Shown: positions 33,521 to 43,314 of the stretch, piece by piece
How the letters are laid out: every line of letters starts with the position of its first letter
Position numbering within the stretch: position 1 is the first letter of the stretch
Assembly: GCF_013394655.1 (NCBI RefSeq)
Contig: NZ_CP053351.1
Location: 4,008,001 to 4,072,000 of the forward strand
From: Winogradskyella schleiferi
GTDB taxonomy: Bacteria > Bacteroidota > Bacteroidia > Flavobacteriales > Flavobacteriaceae
DNA length: 64,000 nt
Direction of reading: 5' to 3'
Made by a program: the position numbers and the translations under genes
Notes under the pieces: model-generated
Seen by the model: the letters and a program-made list of their open reading frames with translations, nothing else
The model's database searches: none
What the model was told of the DNA's origin: nothing

Positions 33521-34086
33521 AGCGAATAGTTTTACCCTTATTAAGCTTATTGATGTTTGGTTGTGGAGACGATCCATTACCAAAACCCAAAGGTTATTTA
33601 AGATTGGAATATCCAAAGGCTGAATATAAAAAAGCAAGTATTCCTTTACCATTTTCTTTTGAAAAAAATGAATTGGCAAACCCTATAAAAACTGTAAAAT
33701 CTCTAGGTAAAACCAATGGAGTTGATGTTAAATATCCCGCTTTAAAGGCTACCATTTATCTCACTTATAAAGAAGTAAAGAATGATAATTTGGATAGTTT
33801 GTTGAGAGATGCACAAAACCTGACGCAAAAACACACTATAAAAGCTGATGAAATTTCCAGTAACCTCTTTGAAAATAAAGAAGCTAAAGTGTATGGAATG
33901 CTTTATGAAATTGGAGGCAACGCAGCATCGCAATCTCAATTTTATGTCACAGATAGTTTAAATCACTTTTTAAGCGGATCCCTTTACTTCTATGCGAAAC
34001 CTAATTACGATTCTATTTATCCTGCTGCGGAATATTTGAAGAAAGATATTAAGAAGATTATGGAGAGTGTGCGATGGGAGGATTAA
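33517..34086 (+). CDS. gldD: Gliding motility lipoprotein GldD
   Basis: 189-residue lipoprotein needed for gliding and type IX secretion. The signal peptide MKRIVLPLLSLLMFGCGDD has lipobox Cys16. The conserved start of the mature protein is PKPKGYLRLEYPKAEY, and the C-terminal segment SGSLYFYAKPNYDSIYPAAEYLKKDI is typical. It follows gldE with an ATGA-type overlap, so their expression is coupled. Confidence 0.95.
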   Translation: MKRIVLPLLSLLMFGCGDDPLPKPKGYLRLEYPKAEYKKASIPLPFSFEKNELANPIKTVKSLGKTNGVDVKYPALKATIYLTYKEVKNDNLDSLLRDAQNLTQKHTIKADEISSNLFENKEAKVYGMLYEIGGNAASQSQFYVTDSLNHFLSGSLYFYAKPNYDSIYPAAEYLKKDIKKIMESVRWED

Positions 34087-34105
34087 TATTTGTTTTAATA
34101 AGCAT

Positions 34106-34143
34106 AAAAAAATGCCTATCAGAAATCTGATAGGCATTTTTTT
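34106..34143. terminator. Bidirectional terminator after gldD
   Basis: AAAAAAATGCCTATCAG pairs with CTGATAGGCATTTTTTT, with A/T-runs on both strands. It lies between gldD and the convergent lipoprotein gene. Confidence 0.85.
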
Positions 34144-34165
34144 ATAATAGACTTTTTAAATATGA

Positions 34166-35833
34166 TTATTCAGGTAGAGTTGGATCAATCCATTCACCTT
34201 CCATTTTAATAACCCTAAATTCTTCTGTAGAGCTAGCACCAAATGTATTTGCAGTAACGGCATACTTTTGTCCTTCTTCCGCATTAGGATCTAAATTGTC
34301 TAGAACAACTCCCATAGCTCTTTCCATCATTTCATCACTCCAAGCCGATGCACTACCAGTTCTGTTGAAATTTCCAAAATTCGCTAAGTTTCCTGCAGCC
34401 GCACTAAATCCTTCTACGTCCATCAATGTTGTTGCGACTAAATCATAATCAGAACCAACCATTGTATACCTTATTGTATTATCTGGTACCCAAACACCAT
34501 TTTCATATTCAAATTGTAATGATGATGTTTTTGGCGACCATTCTCCATTGTTGAATGTATATAAGTTACTTTTTATTACAGTTGAGCCATCAACAAAAAA
34601 TCTATAAACAATAAATATTTCATCCTCATCTTGTGCAAATGGATATTGCAAGCTCAAAAATTGTGGTAAATAATTCTCAGGCGCAACAGAATTACTAAAA
34701 TTATCAAAACGTCCTGGCTGACCAGACTCCTCACCCATGGAATCGTAATCTGCAGCTGTTAGATAATAAACATTCTCAACGACGTCCCATGAACCACCAG
34801 AATACCTAAAATATACTGATTCCGTTACTGTATCACCTGAGATACCTATAGTTTTAAGAACTAAAGATGCTATTCTCCATCTCGCAGCGTCAGAATCTGT
34901 GGACTCATACTTAAAAGCAATATTAATGGTTTCACCATCATAAGCAGAAAAGTCAAAATCTTCTGACAATACTAATGTGTCACTATTTCCTGCAGGTGCC
35001 GTCGCTAAATCAATTTCAGCCCAATCTGCTGTTGCGACATCTCCAGTGTAATCTGTTGCCACTAAAATTTTAAGGAGACTTATATCTGAAGCAAAACGTA
35101 TGGCTTGATTTATCTGAAATCTTAAATCACTTTCTTGAGTTAGATCAATTTCAGGAGAAACCAACCACTCAATATTGGCAATTTGGCCACCAAAAAACCC
35201 ATTACCTTGTATGAACTCAATATCAGATGTCCAAACTTCGTTATCGCCAAATTCCTCTTCAACAGTCCATCCCTCAAAGCTATCAGCAAAATCAAATTCA
35301 ACTGCTGGTGCTAAGCCTACAGTTGGTTCATTAATAAATTGATTAAATTCGGCTCTTACGATTTGACCTTCCATTGGACTAGATATTTGAGTATCCAAGA
35401 TATCCTCTAAAAAATCCATTGGGTCTTCGTTAGGAAAAAATGCATTACTAGCGGCAGTTGGGTAATCTTCAGTCATCAATTCATAAATCGTTGCATTGGT
35501 AAATGCACTAGCATCTTCTGGATTACCATCAAATAAGTTAAAGTTTACAGTTACAGAAGAACCCTCTCCCCAGAAAGGATATCGATCACTTAAAAATCCT
35601 GGGAGCATAAGCTTTGCATCATCAGTATCGCTAAAAGCGTCAAATGTTTCATAATAATCCGGTTCTTCATCTTCACCTTGTTCTACAATATTAGCATAGT
35701 CTTCTGTCGTTAAGGTAAACTCCTCTACACCAACTACGACTTCGTTTTCTATACTATTATTAATATCTTCTACAGGATTACAACCCGTAAAGGCTATACC
35801 TATAAAGGTCAGTAAATAAATTAATTTTTTCAT
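34166..35833 (-). CDS. Secreted lipoprotein with choice-of-anchor-type domain, receptor partner
   Basis: 555 residues. Lipoprotein signal MKKLIYLLTFIGIAFTGCNP (Cys18). A central jelly-roll-like domain (about 180-330, FADSFEGWTVEEEFGDNEVW..WLVSPEIDL..INIAFKYES) matches the choice-of-anchor J style. It is flanked by related modules around LTTEDY..FLSDRYPF and LTAADYDSMG..FLSLQYPF, with a third at MVGSDYDLV, so the protein contains internal repeats. It follows the TonB receptor gene with an 11-base gap and is probably its surface-exposed substrate-binding partner. Ligand unknown. Confidence 0.75.
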   Translation of the reverse strand: MKKLIYLLTFIGIAFTGCNPVEDINNSIENEVVVGVEEFTLTTEDYANIVEQGEDEEPDYYETFDAFSDTDDAKLMLPGFLSDRYPFWGEGSSVTVNFNLFDGNPEDASAFTNATIYELMTEDYPTAASNAFFPNEDPMDFLEDILDTQISSPMEGQIVRAEFNQFINEPTVGLAPAVEFDFADSFEGWTVEEEFGDNEVWTSDIEFIQGNGFFGGQIANIEWLVSPEIDLTQESDLRFQINQAIRFASDISLLKILVATDYTGDVATADWAEIDLATAPAGNSDTLVLSEDFDFSAYDGETINIAFKYESTDSDAARWRIASLVLKTIGISGDTVTESVYFRYSGGSWDVVENVYYLTAADYDSMGEESGQPGRFDNFSNSVAPENYLPQFLSLQYPFAQDEDEIFIVYRFFVDGSTVIKSNLYTFNNGEWSPKTSSLQFEYENGVWVPDNTIRYTMVGSDYDLVATTLMDVEGFSAAAGNLANFGNFNRTGSASAWSDEMMERAMGVVLDNLDPNAEEGQKYAVTANTFGASSTEEFRVIKMEGEWIDPTLPE

Positions 35834-35844
35834 TTTGTTTTTTT

Positions 35845-38418
35845 TTAAAATTTAATAGTTGCTCCTACACTAAACGTTCTACCAAAACCGTAATAAACTA
35901 ATGCGGTTTCAGCATTTGAATCAGCTCCATCTAAGGAATCTGATATATATTTAGTATTAAACACATTATTCATTCTAGCAATCAAAGTCGCTTCGAAGTT
36001 TCCAAAAGGAAAACTATGAGAAAATGCTGTATCGAATACTCCATAATCAGGAACTTCCCATGGGTCTGGTGCGCCTTCCGTACCTCTGTCACTTGGATCA
36101 AAATCAGAGTATAAACGAGCAAAATAGTTATAATCTATAGTAAACCTTGTTTCTGGACTAAATTTATAATTTGTACCTAAAGCAAATGTAGTTTGAGCAG
36201 CATCACCAACAGGCACATCTTCAATAAATAAATCTACAGTAGCGACAACTTCTTGCTCTTCATCTAGAATATTAACATCAGTCACATTTTCTTCCCATCT
36301 CCAATCACCTAAAGATACCATACCCGTTAAATCTAATTTATCTGTGGCTTTATAAACGAAGTCAATTTCAATACCTTGATGTATTGCATTAACACCTAAA
36401 ATATTTGCAAAACCTGTTTCGTCTTCATTTAACTGAAAAGGTATAGTTTCTGTTCTATCTCTCCAAGCTGTTCTGTAAAGATTGACGTTTGCAGAAAGCT
36501 TCTCCCCTCGGTAACCATAACCGACTTCAAAACTCATTATTTTCTGATTTTCAGCATCTTCATTAATTTCTTCGTTATTAAATTCAGGAAAAACAGCATC
36601 AAAATCTGCAGCTTTTTCAAAATAACCTAAATTAATAAATACGTTATGATTAGAATCTAATCTATAGTTTCCGCCACCTTTAGCACCAAAACCTAAAAAA
36701 TTGAAGCGATCTGTTTCCTGTAATGGGTCACCATCTAAATAGTTGAAGTAATCTTTTCTTTTGTAAGACGTATTTGATGCATTTACTGAAAGAAATGTAT
36801 TGAACTTTTCATTAATATCATACTCTAACTGACCGAAAAAACCTATCCAACCAACTAAACCATCGTTAAAATAGGAAACTTTATCACCTTCTCTAGCAAC
36901 ACCTGTTACGTTATTAACGTTATCATCGTTAATAATAAACTGTCCCCCTAACAAATCTGTTACTTCTCTAAAATGAATACCAGTATAGTTTCTATAGTCT
37001 AAACCAGCTAAAAGTACTAAATCATCAGATAGGTCTGATTTTAATGTAGATAATACACCGTACCAATTATGATCATTTCTTGATGCTCTTAAAGCTGCAT
37101 TAGAACCATTTGCCCCATTCGCGATATTTTCGTTCACGATTCTGTCAAAATCCAAAGGACCAAAGTTTCCTATTCTATATTCAGGATTTGTAAATTTAAA
37201 TACTCCATCATTTTCAAATCCAGGAATATCCGCGTCGCTTCTCATGGTTCCACCACCACCACCAGAGCCAAAAGACACATATGCAGCGGTAGAGATACTT
37301 GTTTTATCATTCAGATTCCAATAATGATTTAAGGATATTTGTGGTTTGTGATAAAAGTTATCCTCTATAAAAGTAACTTGACCATTTTTATAACCCCAAT
37401 CTTGGTTATATTTTATACCGTCTGGACTTTTTTTGTAAGTCTCTATAAGCTGTCTGTTTTGTCTTTGACCGTGACGTTGTTTAGCGCCAAAAGCCGTAAA
37501 AGCTAATTTATGCTGGTCATTTATTTTCTTAGATACGTTAACGAAATAAGAAACCGAATTAAACTGTGTTCCTCTTACATATCCATCACCATCTGTTTTA
37601 GCAGCGGATACTGTAGCAGCAAATCCATTATCCATTAAACCTGTAGAATAGGTTACACCAAATTTAGTATAACCATCATTTCCTAGGGAAGTCATTACGT
37701 TACCACCTTCTTCAACATCTGTAGTTTTGGTTAAGATATTTATTGTTCCACCAATAGAAGGTACTGCAACTCTCGCAGCACCAAGACCTCTTTGAACTTG
37801 CATTGTGCTTGTAACGTCACCTAAACCAGCCCAATTACTCCAAAATACGCGTCCGTTTTCCATGTCATTTACAGGCACTCCGTTAATCATTACGGCGACA
37901 TTTTCTGAATCAAAGCCACGTAAGTTAATTCGTCCATCACCGAAACCACCACCAGCTTTCGTCGCATAAACACCTGGCGTAGATTTTAAAATTTCTGGAA
38001 ACTCTTGAGTTCCTAATTTTAAAGAAATTTCTTCGGCACGAACAGTAGAAACTGCTACAGGTGTTTTCCTGTCAACCGCTACAGAAGCAACGATCATTAT
38101 TTCGTCCAATCCAACATTACTTGAAATTAAAACTACTGTACCTAAATCTGTGTCTCCACTATAGGCTATAGTTTGAGTTACGTAACCCACGTAAGATATT
38201 ACAACCTCTCCAGAGTTTGATGCTGCATTTAAAGTAAAATTACCATCAAAATTTGTGGTAGCACCATTTGTAGTTCCTTTTACTATAATATTAGCACCAG
38301 GAAGTGGTGAGTTCATATCACCATCAATAATTTTTCCTTTGATAGTAGTTTGAGCATATATCACTGTTGAGAACAGGGTCAATACAGTAACACATAAAAA
38401 TTGATTAAATTTTTTCAT
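35845..38418 (-). CDS. TonB-dependent receptor with carboxypeptidase-like N-domain
   Basis: 857 residues from the ATG at 38418; the frame is open to 38457. Signal peptide MKKFNQFLCVTVLTLFSTVIYAQ. A CarboxypepD-reg-like domain (TTIKGKIIDGDMNSPLPGANIIVKGT) covers about residues 24-105. Then come the plug (TPGVYATKAGGGFGDGRINLRGFDSENVAVMINGVPVNDMENGRVFW) and a barrel ending GATIKF. A TAAATTTG box lies upstream (complement of 38455-38462). It is followed closely by its lipoprotein partner. The substrate cannot be inferred. Confidence 0.9.
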   Translation of the reverse strand: MKKFNQFLCVTVLTLFSTVIYAQTTIKGKIIDGDMNSPLPGANIIVKGTTNGATTNFDGNFTLNAASNSGEVVISYVGYVTQTIAYSGDTDLGTVVLISSNVGLDEIMIVASVAVDRKTPVAVSTVRAEEISLKLGTQEFPEILKSTPGVYATKAGGGFGDGRINLRGFDSENVAVMINGVPVNDMENGRVFWSNWAGLGDVTSTMQVQRGLGAARVAVPSIGGTINILTKTTDVEEGGNVMTSLGNDGYTKFGVTYSTGLMDNGFAATVSAAKTDGDGYVRGTQFNSVSYFVNVSKKINDQHKLAFTAFGAKQRHGQRQNRQLIETYKKSPDGIKYNQDWGYKNGQVTFIEDNFYHKPQISLNHYWNLNDKTSISTAAYVSFGSGGGGGTMRSDADIPGFENDGVFKFTNPEYRIGNFGPLDFDRIVNENIANGANGSNAALRASRNDHNWYGVLSTLKSDLSDDLVLLAGLDYRNYTGIHFREVTDLLGGQFIINDDNVNNVTGVAREGDKVSYFNDGLVGWIGFFGQLEYDINEKFNTFLSVNASNTSYKRKDYFNYLDGDPLQETDRFNFLGFGAKGGGNYRLDSNHNVFINLGYFEKAADFDAVFPEFNNEEINEDAENQKIMSFEVGYGYRGEKLSANVNLYRTAWRDRTETIPFQLNEDETGFANILGVNAIHQGIEIDFVYKATDKLDLTGMVSLGDWRWEENVTDVNILDEEQEVVATVDLFIEDVPVGDAAQTTFALGTNYKFSPETRFTIDYNYFARLYSDFDPSDRGTEGAPDPWEVPDYGVFDTAFSHSFPFGNFEATLIARMNNVFNTKYISDSLDGADSNAETALVYYGFGRTFSVGATIKF

Positions 38419-38581
38419 ATTAAAATTTAAGTTAATTGGTTTTATTATTCGGCGCAAATTTACGCAATACTATAGCTAAAACATTAACCCAATGTTAACA
38501 ATTTAGCGATGCGAAGATAATTATCGAATCGTCAAATTCTATGCGTGCATAATGAATTTTATTAAAACTTTTTAACAAATT

Positions 38582-40228
38582 TTAACAATTCTTCTTATAA
38601 AATGTTACTAAATTTTGAGTAGATGCATCATGAAGTGAAGATGAATTGGCTTCTTGAAGTTCACTTAATATGGATTTTGCCAATTGCTTCCCTAACTCAA
38701 CACCAAATTGATCGTAACTATAGATATTCCAAACAATGCCCTGTACAAAAATTTTGTGTTCGTACATAGCAATGAGTTTTCCTAAGCTTTCTGGTGTTAA
38801 TTTTTGAATTAAAAGTGAGGTTGTTGGTTTATTGCCTTCAAATATTTTAACAGGTAACAGGTCTTTTATCTCATCTTTGGTTGCTGATTGCCCTTTTAAT
38901 TCCGATAGAACTTCTGCTTCTGTTTTACCGTTCATTAGCGCTTCTGTTTGTGCAAAATAATTAGACATCAACTTATCGTGATGGTCTTTGTTTCCGTAGA
39001 GTGAATTAACAAACCCAATAAAATCAGTCGGAATTAATTTAGTGCCTTGGTGAATTAACTGAAAAAAAGCATGTTGGGAATTTGTACCTGGTTCGCCCCA
39101 AATTAATGTACCAGTTTGGTAATTTACTTTGTTCCCATCTCTATCGACACTTTTACCATTACTTTCCATAATGCCTTGTTGCAAATAGGTAGCAAACTGA
39201 TTTAGATATTGTGTATATGGAATAATGGCTTCGCTCTCCGATTGAAAGAAATTATTGTACCACACGGTCAATAAAGCTGAAATTACCGGAATATTCTCAT
39301 TGAAATCCGTCGTTCTAAAATGTTCATCCATTTTGTGCGCTCCATCCAATAGACTTTCAAAGTGTTTATAACCTAAAGCAAGACTTATAGAAAGCCCTAC
39401 AGCACTCCATAATGAAAAACGACCGCCAACCCAATCTTTCATTGGGAAAATATTAGCTTCATCTATTCCGAAGTTTTTTACACTTTCAATATTAGTTGAA
39501 ACCGCAACAAAATGTTTAGAAACCGCTTCTTTTGGTTGTGATTCTAAAAACCAAGCTCTAATGGAATTGGCATTAGATAATGTTTCTTGTGTTGTAAAGG
39601 TTTTAGATACAATTACAAAAAGCGTGGTCTCAGGATTTAAGTTTTTAATGACTTCTTGATAATGGTCACCATCTACATTACTTACAAAATGTGTAGTTAA
39701 TTGATTTTTATAATACTGAAGAGAATCAACCACCATTGCTGGTCCCAAATCAGAACCTCCAATACCAATATTTACAACATCTGTGATGGCTTTTCCGGTA
39801 TGGCCTTTGTGATTTCCATTAACAACAGAGTTCGTGAAATTCTCAATTTTTTTCTTTACTTCATGTACTTCAGGAATCACATTTTCGCCATCAACTAATA
39901 CTTTGGCTTCTTTTGGTGCTCTTAAAGCCGTGTGTAAAACCGCTCGTCCTTCTGTAGCATTAATAACATCGCCATCAAAATATTTTGAAATGGCATTTTT
40001 TAGGTCCACCTCATTTGCTAATTCAATTAACAAATCGATGGTTTCTGTTGTGATTCTGTTTTTAGAAAAATCGACATAAAAGTCCTCCCACTTTACCGTA
40101 AGATCATTTGCTCTATCGGCATCAGATTTAAACATGTCTCTTAAATGCTGGGATTTAATGGTTTCAAAATGCGCTTGTAATTTTTTCCAAGCTTCTGTAG
40201 TGGTCGGGTTGGTTGCTTTTAGTGCCAT
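38582..40228 (-). CDS. pgi: Glucose-6-phosphate isomerase
   Basis: Interconverts glucose-6-phosphate and fructose-6-phosphate. The 548-residue protein matches the E. coli-type enzyme (549). Signatures include NIGIGGSDLGPAMVV, DWVGGRFSLWSAVGLSI, NQFATYLQQGIMESNGK and the active-site His region GTNSQHAFFQLIHQGT. Its start overlaps the M23 peptidase stop by one base. Confidence 0.97.
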   Translation of the reverse strand: MALKATNPTTTEAWKKLQAHFETIKSQHLRDMFKSDADRANDLTVKWEDFYVDFSKNRITTETIDLLIELANEVDLKNAISKYFDGDVINATEGRAVLHTALRAPKEAKVLVDGENVIPEVHEVKKKIENFTNSVVNGNHKGHTGKAITDVVNIGIGGSDLGPAMVVDSLQYYKNQLTTHFVSNVDGDHYQEVIKNLNPETTLFVIVSKTFTTQETLSNANSIRAWFLESQPKEAVSKHFVAVSTNIESVKNFGIDEANIFPMKDWVGGRFSLWSAVGLSISLALGYKHFESLLDGAHKMDEHFRTTDFNENIPVISALLTVWYNNFFQSESEAIIPYTQYLNQFATYLQQGIMESNGKSVDRDGNKVNYQTGTLIWGEPGTNSQHAFFQLIHQGTKLIPTDFIGFVNSLYGNKDHHDKLMSNYFAQTEALMNGKTEAEVLSELKGQSATKDEIKDLLPVKIFEGNKPTTSLLIQKLTPESLGKLIAMYEHKIFVQGIVWNIYSYDQFGVELGKQLAKSILSELQEANSSSLHDASTQNLVTFYKKNC

Positions 40229-41544
40229 TATTGTATATCTGTTGTTAAATCCTCGGTTATGGTGTTTTCTGTTTCCTTTGGCTCAGCTTCTAAGAAGAAA
40301 ATATTGTCTAAGCGTTGTTTTATTGGTTTTATATGGTCCAGAAATTTTACTTTTAGGCTATCCGAAATTGGTTTGGCTTCCGGTAGTTTTTGTTTAAATG
40401 GATCTACCTGACTACCATTTTTCCAGAAACGGTAACACACATGTGGACCACCTGTATTTCCTGTCATACCAACATAACCGATAATATCGCCTTGTTTTAC
40501 AAATTGCCCTTTTTTAACGGCTTGTCTGCTCATGTGCAAATATTGTGTAGAATAGGTATCATTATGCCTAATTTTCACATATTTTCCATTGCCACCTCGT
40601 CTTGTAGATTCGGTCACGGTTCCATTGGCTGTAGCCATAATAGGTGTTCCGATTGGTGCGGCAAAATCGGTACCTTTGTGCGGACGGACTTTATAACCAT
40701 AAACTGCAATCCGACGTTTCAAGTTATAACGGGAGGATATTCTACTAAACTGCACAGGTGCTTTTAAGAACGCACGTCTTAGATTTTTTGCGTTTTCATT
40801 AAAGTAATCTCGTATGCCTTTTACAGAATCGGTTTCAAATTCGAAAGCATATAAGGAATCACCATTATGCTCAAAATAAGCCGCTTTAACATGATGGACA
40901 CCTGCATAAATGGTGTCATCAATATACTTGTCAGTATAAAGCACCTTGAAACGGTCTCCCTTTTGTAACCTTCTAAAATCAATAGTCCAGGCATAAATAT
41001 CATCCGCCATTTTATAAGCTAACTTCTGACTTAATCCTTTTTCCTCTAAAGTTGAAGAAATACTACTTTCTATAACGCCAGTAGCTGTTTTTTCAACATA
41101 AGTTACTGGTTTTTTGTTGGTGTAGGCATGAATGGAATCTTTTAAATTTATAACCACATATTTAACTTGATCTGCCTGATAAATAAAAGTTTCTGGACTG
41201 GGAAGGCTATCCTTTTCAGAATCTTTTGAAAACAGCAAGGTATACGGTTTTCCTGGATGAAGTTTTCTTATATCGAAGGTATCTTTAGTGACCTCAGCAA
41301 TTTTAAAAATATCAGGATAGCCAATATTATTGCGTTGAAGAATTTCACCAAAACTATCACCTTTTTGGATGGTATCCCGTTTTACGATGTAGTTATTGAT
41401 ATCGAACCCAAATTCAAGAATCTTTTCTTCTTCAACAATTTCGGCTTCTTCTTTTTCGTAAGCGACTTCAGCAGAATTATCTTCTTTACACGTCCATAAA
41501 CTTATGGCAATAACAACTATTGCCAGACTATTTCTTAATTGCAT
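40228..41544 (-). CDS. M23 family peptidoglycan metallopeptidase, lipoprotein-like
   Basis: 438 residues. The N-terminal signal segment LAIVVIAISLWTCKED has a lipobox-like Cys. A LysM/OapA-like region (about residues 50-110) precedes a helical linker, and the C-terminal LytM/M23 domain covers about 270-400. Zinc motif 1 is HKGTDFAAP (H-x3-D). The second motif reads GPHVCYRFW, so the second His of the usual HxH is Cys. GYVGMTGNTGGPH is conserved. It is predicted to cut peptide cross-links. Coupled to pgi by a one-base overlap and 7 bases from the TDO stop. Confidence 0.88.
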   Translation of the reverse strand: MQLRNSLAIVVIAISLWTCKEDNSAEVAYEKEEAEIVEEEKILEFGFDINNYIVKRDTIQKGDSFGEILQRNNIGYPDIFKIAEVTKDTFDIRKLHPGKPYTLLFSKDSEKDSLPSPETFIYQADQVKYVVINLKDSIHAYTNKKPVTYVEKTATGVIESSISSTLEEKGLSQKLAYKMADDIYAWTIDFRRLQKGDRFKVLYTDKYIDDTIYAGVHHVKAAYFEHNGDSLYAFEFETDSVKGIRDYFNENAKNLRRAFLKAPVQFSRISSRYNLKRRIAVYGYKVRPHKGTDFAAPIGTPIMATANGTVTESTRRGGNGKYVKIRHNDTYSTQYLHMSRQAVKKGQFVKQGDIIGYVGMTGNTGGPHVCYRFWKNGSQVDPFKQKLPEAKPISDSLKVKFLDHIKPIKQRLDNIFFLEAEPKETENTITEDLTTDIQ

Positions 41545-41551
41545 TAACTAA

Positions 41552-42484
41552 TTATAAATTATTTCCCCAATTTTCTAATTCTTTTTCACTCCACAGTTCC
41601 GGAAAAAAAATACGTTTCTGGTATTTTGGATGCATGTATTTTTTCCAGTCACTTCCTCCAGTTGCTTCTCCATCTCCAATGCCACTATCAATATAATGTT
41701 TGGCTGCATTGTAGTGTGCCATTACCCAACTTACGTTAACCGTGTAATCGTAATGGCGCATGGCTTTTACAAGCTCTTCATTTTTCTGGTCCTTTTCCGG
41801 CAACTCTTTAAAACGTGTCCAAAGGTTTTTAGTGTTATAGGTTTTCATAAACCTTAAAAACTCATCTTTGTAACGTTTTTCAAAATTAACTAAAAGTGTG
41901 GATTTTTTCCCTGTTTTATGGTCTTTTCCTGCCGCTTGCCAATATAAATGTTCAAAAGCATGTGTAAACGGTGTATCTCTATCAATATCTTTTCTAAATC
42001 TATAATCAATAAGATTGATTAATTCTGTAGAAGCAAACTCAATAAGTCTGTATTGAGCGCTTTGAAAACCACTTGCTGGAGTTAAGGTATATCTAAATTT
42101 CATATACTGCTCTACTTCCATACCCTCTCTCATAATGTTGAAAGACGTGGACAGCATATCGAAATAACGGCTAATTCGCATCAGTTTACTTTCAAAAAAA
42201 GTAACGTCGATATCTTCTTTTTCTCCGACTTGGGAAATTTCCCAAAGTATCATTTTAAAAATTAATTCGTTAATTTGATGATAAGCGATAAACACCATTT
42301 CATCTGGAAGCGTAGTCCGTTGAATTTGCAAATTCAATAACGCATCTGTTTGTATGTAATCCCAATACGTTATGGGTTTGCTATAAAGTAAGCCGTATAA
42401 ATGGTCGTCTGTGTCTTGGTCAATTGCTCTATACTTCTTTTGAAGTTCTTTTACAATGTTATCGAATTTATGTAAATCGTGCAT
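41552..42484 (-). CDS. Tryptophan 2,3-dioxygenase
   Basis: Haem enzyme opening the indole ring of tryptophan to N-formylkynurenine. The 310-residue protein has PDEMVFIAYHQINELIFKMILWEI (distal-pocket His region), the TDO segment SGFQSAQYRLIEFA, and FTHAFEHLYWQAAGKD. KTGKKSTLLVNFEKRY is a Bacteroidota feature. The upstream DUF3108 gene stops 8 bases away, so the two are co-transcribed. kynU/kynB are not in this window. Confidence 0.92.
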   Translation of the reverse strand: MHDLHKFDNIVKELQKKYRAIDQDTDDHLYGLLYSKPITYWDYIQTDALLNLQIQRTTLPDEMVFIAYHQINELIFKMILWEISQVGEKEDIDVTFFESKLMRISRYFDMLSTSFNIMREGMEVEQYMKFRYTLTPASGFQSAQYRLIEFASTELINLIDYRFRKDIDRDTPFTHAFEHLYWQAAGKDHKTGKKSTLLVNFEKRYKDEFLRFMKTYNTKNLWTRFKELPEKDQKNEELVKAMRHYDYTVNVSWVMAHYNAAKHYIDSGIGDGEATGGSDWKKYMHPKYQKRIFFPELWSEKELENWGNNL

Positions 42485-42492
42485 GTTATTTA

Positions 42493-43284
42493 TTAATCAA
42501 ATTCTATTTTAAAGGAGTGTTTTAAACCTTTAAATTCAACAAGATCAGCTCGTAGAGAACCAACAGCCAAATCTGCTTTGATTTTTAAAGGTATTTTATT
42601 TTTATCGGCACTTACCCAAAGTGTCAAACTTTCTTCCTCTTTAAAAACACGACCAGCCATAACGTAAGGTCTAAATTTAATTGTTTTGACTTTTACCTCA
42701 GTGCCATTAATCTCTACCTCAATGGTTTCTTTTCCTAAATATTTCAATTTAAAACCATAGTTTTCTTCATCAAAAAACATGTTGGTTTCAATCTCGTCAC
42801 CTTCTTTTAAATCGCTTATCTCAATTTTATTTCTTAAATAATAATACATGGAAACCATATCCTGAACATCTTGTTCAGTAGTTACTTTTTTAGTTTCCTT
42901 TTGTTTCTTATTGTTTACCTCAGCAATATTATTTTGATGATCAAAGTTAATTTCTATATCCTTGGTATGGCCACCTTCGTCTATTTTTCTGATGAATTTA
43001 TAGGGTGCGCCCGTAGCTTTATCGAAATAACTCTCGTACCTGTCCTTCACTTTAAAAAACCATTTTATAGCACCAGTTGTCCAACCTTTTCCAACAACGT
43101 GATACACTGGTTTCCCTTCTAATTTCGTTTCATTAACAGATAATGTGGCGTTTCCTGCTTTTAGAAAACCACTATAACTCATTTCAAATTTAAACCACTC
43201 CCCTTCTTGAAATGCAGATTCCTTTTCAACTTCTGATGCTTGAAATCCAGCGAAGAATAATATTACAGTTAAAATATATTTCAT
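42493..43284 (-). CDS. DUF3108 periplasmic protein
   Basis: 263 residues from the ATG at 43284 (MKYILTVILFFAGFQASEV), a clear signal peptide; the frame is open to 43314. The mature part fits DUF3108: EGEWFKFEMSYSGFLKAGNATLSV, VKDRYESYFDKATGAPYKFIRKIDEGG, DMVSMYYYLRN and AGRVFKEEESLTLWVSADKNKIPLKIKADLAVGSLRADL. Role unknown. It is the first gene of the operon with tryptophan 2,3-dioxygenase, M23 peptidase and pgi. Confidence 0.85.
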   Translation of the reverse strand: MKYILTVILFFAGFQASEVEKESAFQEGEWFKFEMSYSGFLKAGNATLSVNETKLEGKPVYHVVGKGWTTGAIKWFFKVKDRYESYFDKATGAPYKFIRKIDEGGHTKDIEINFDHQNNIAEVNNKKQKETKKVTTEQDVQDMVSMYYYLRNKIEISDLKEGDEIETNMFFDEENYGFKLKYLGKETIEVEINGTEVKVKTIKFRPYVMAGRVFKEEESLTLWVSADKNKIPLKIKADLAVGSLRADLVEFKGLKHSFKIEFD

Positions 43285-43314
43285 ATGTTTTAGTCTGTTG
43301 AATTTTGAAGGCAA

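Noticed and set aside
40390..40767. Plus-strand ORF of 125 codons opposite the M23 peptidase
   Set aside because: Shadow of a firmly identified gene; cysteine/histidine-rich composition is an artefact of the antisense frame.
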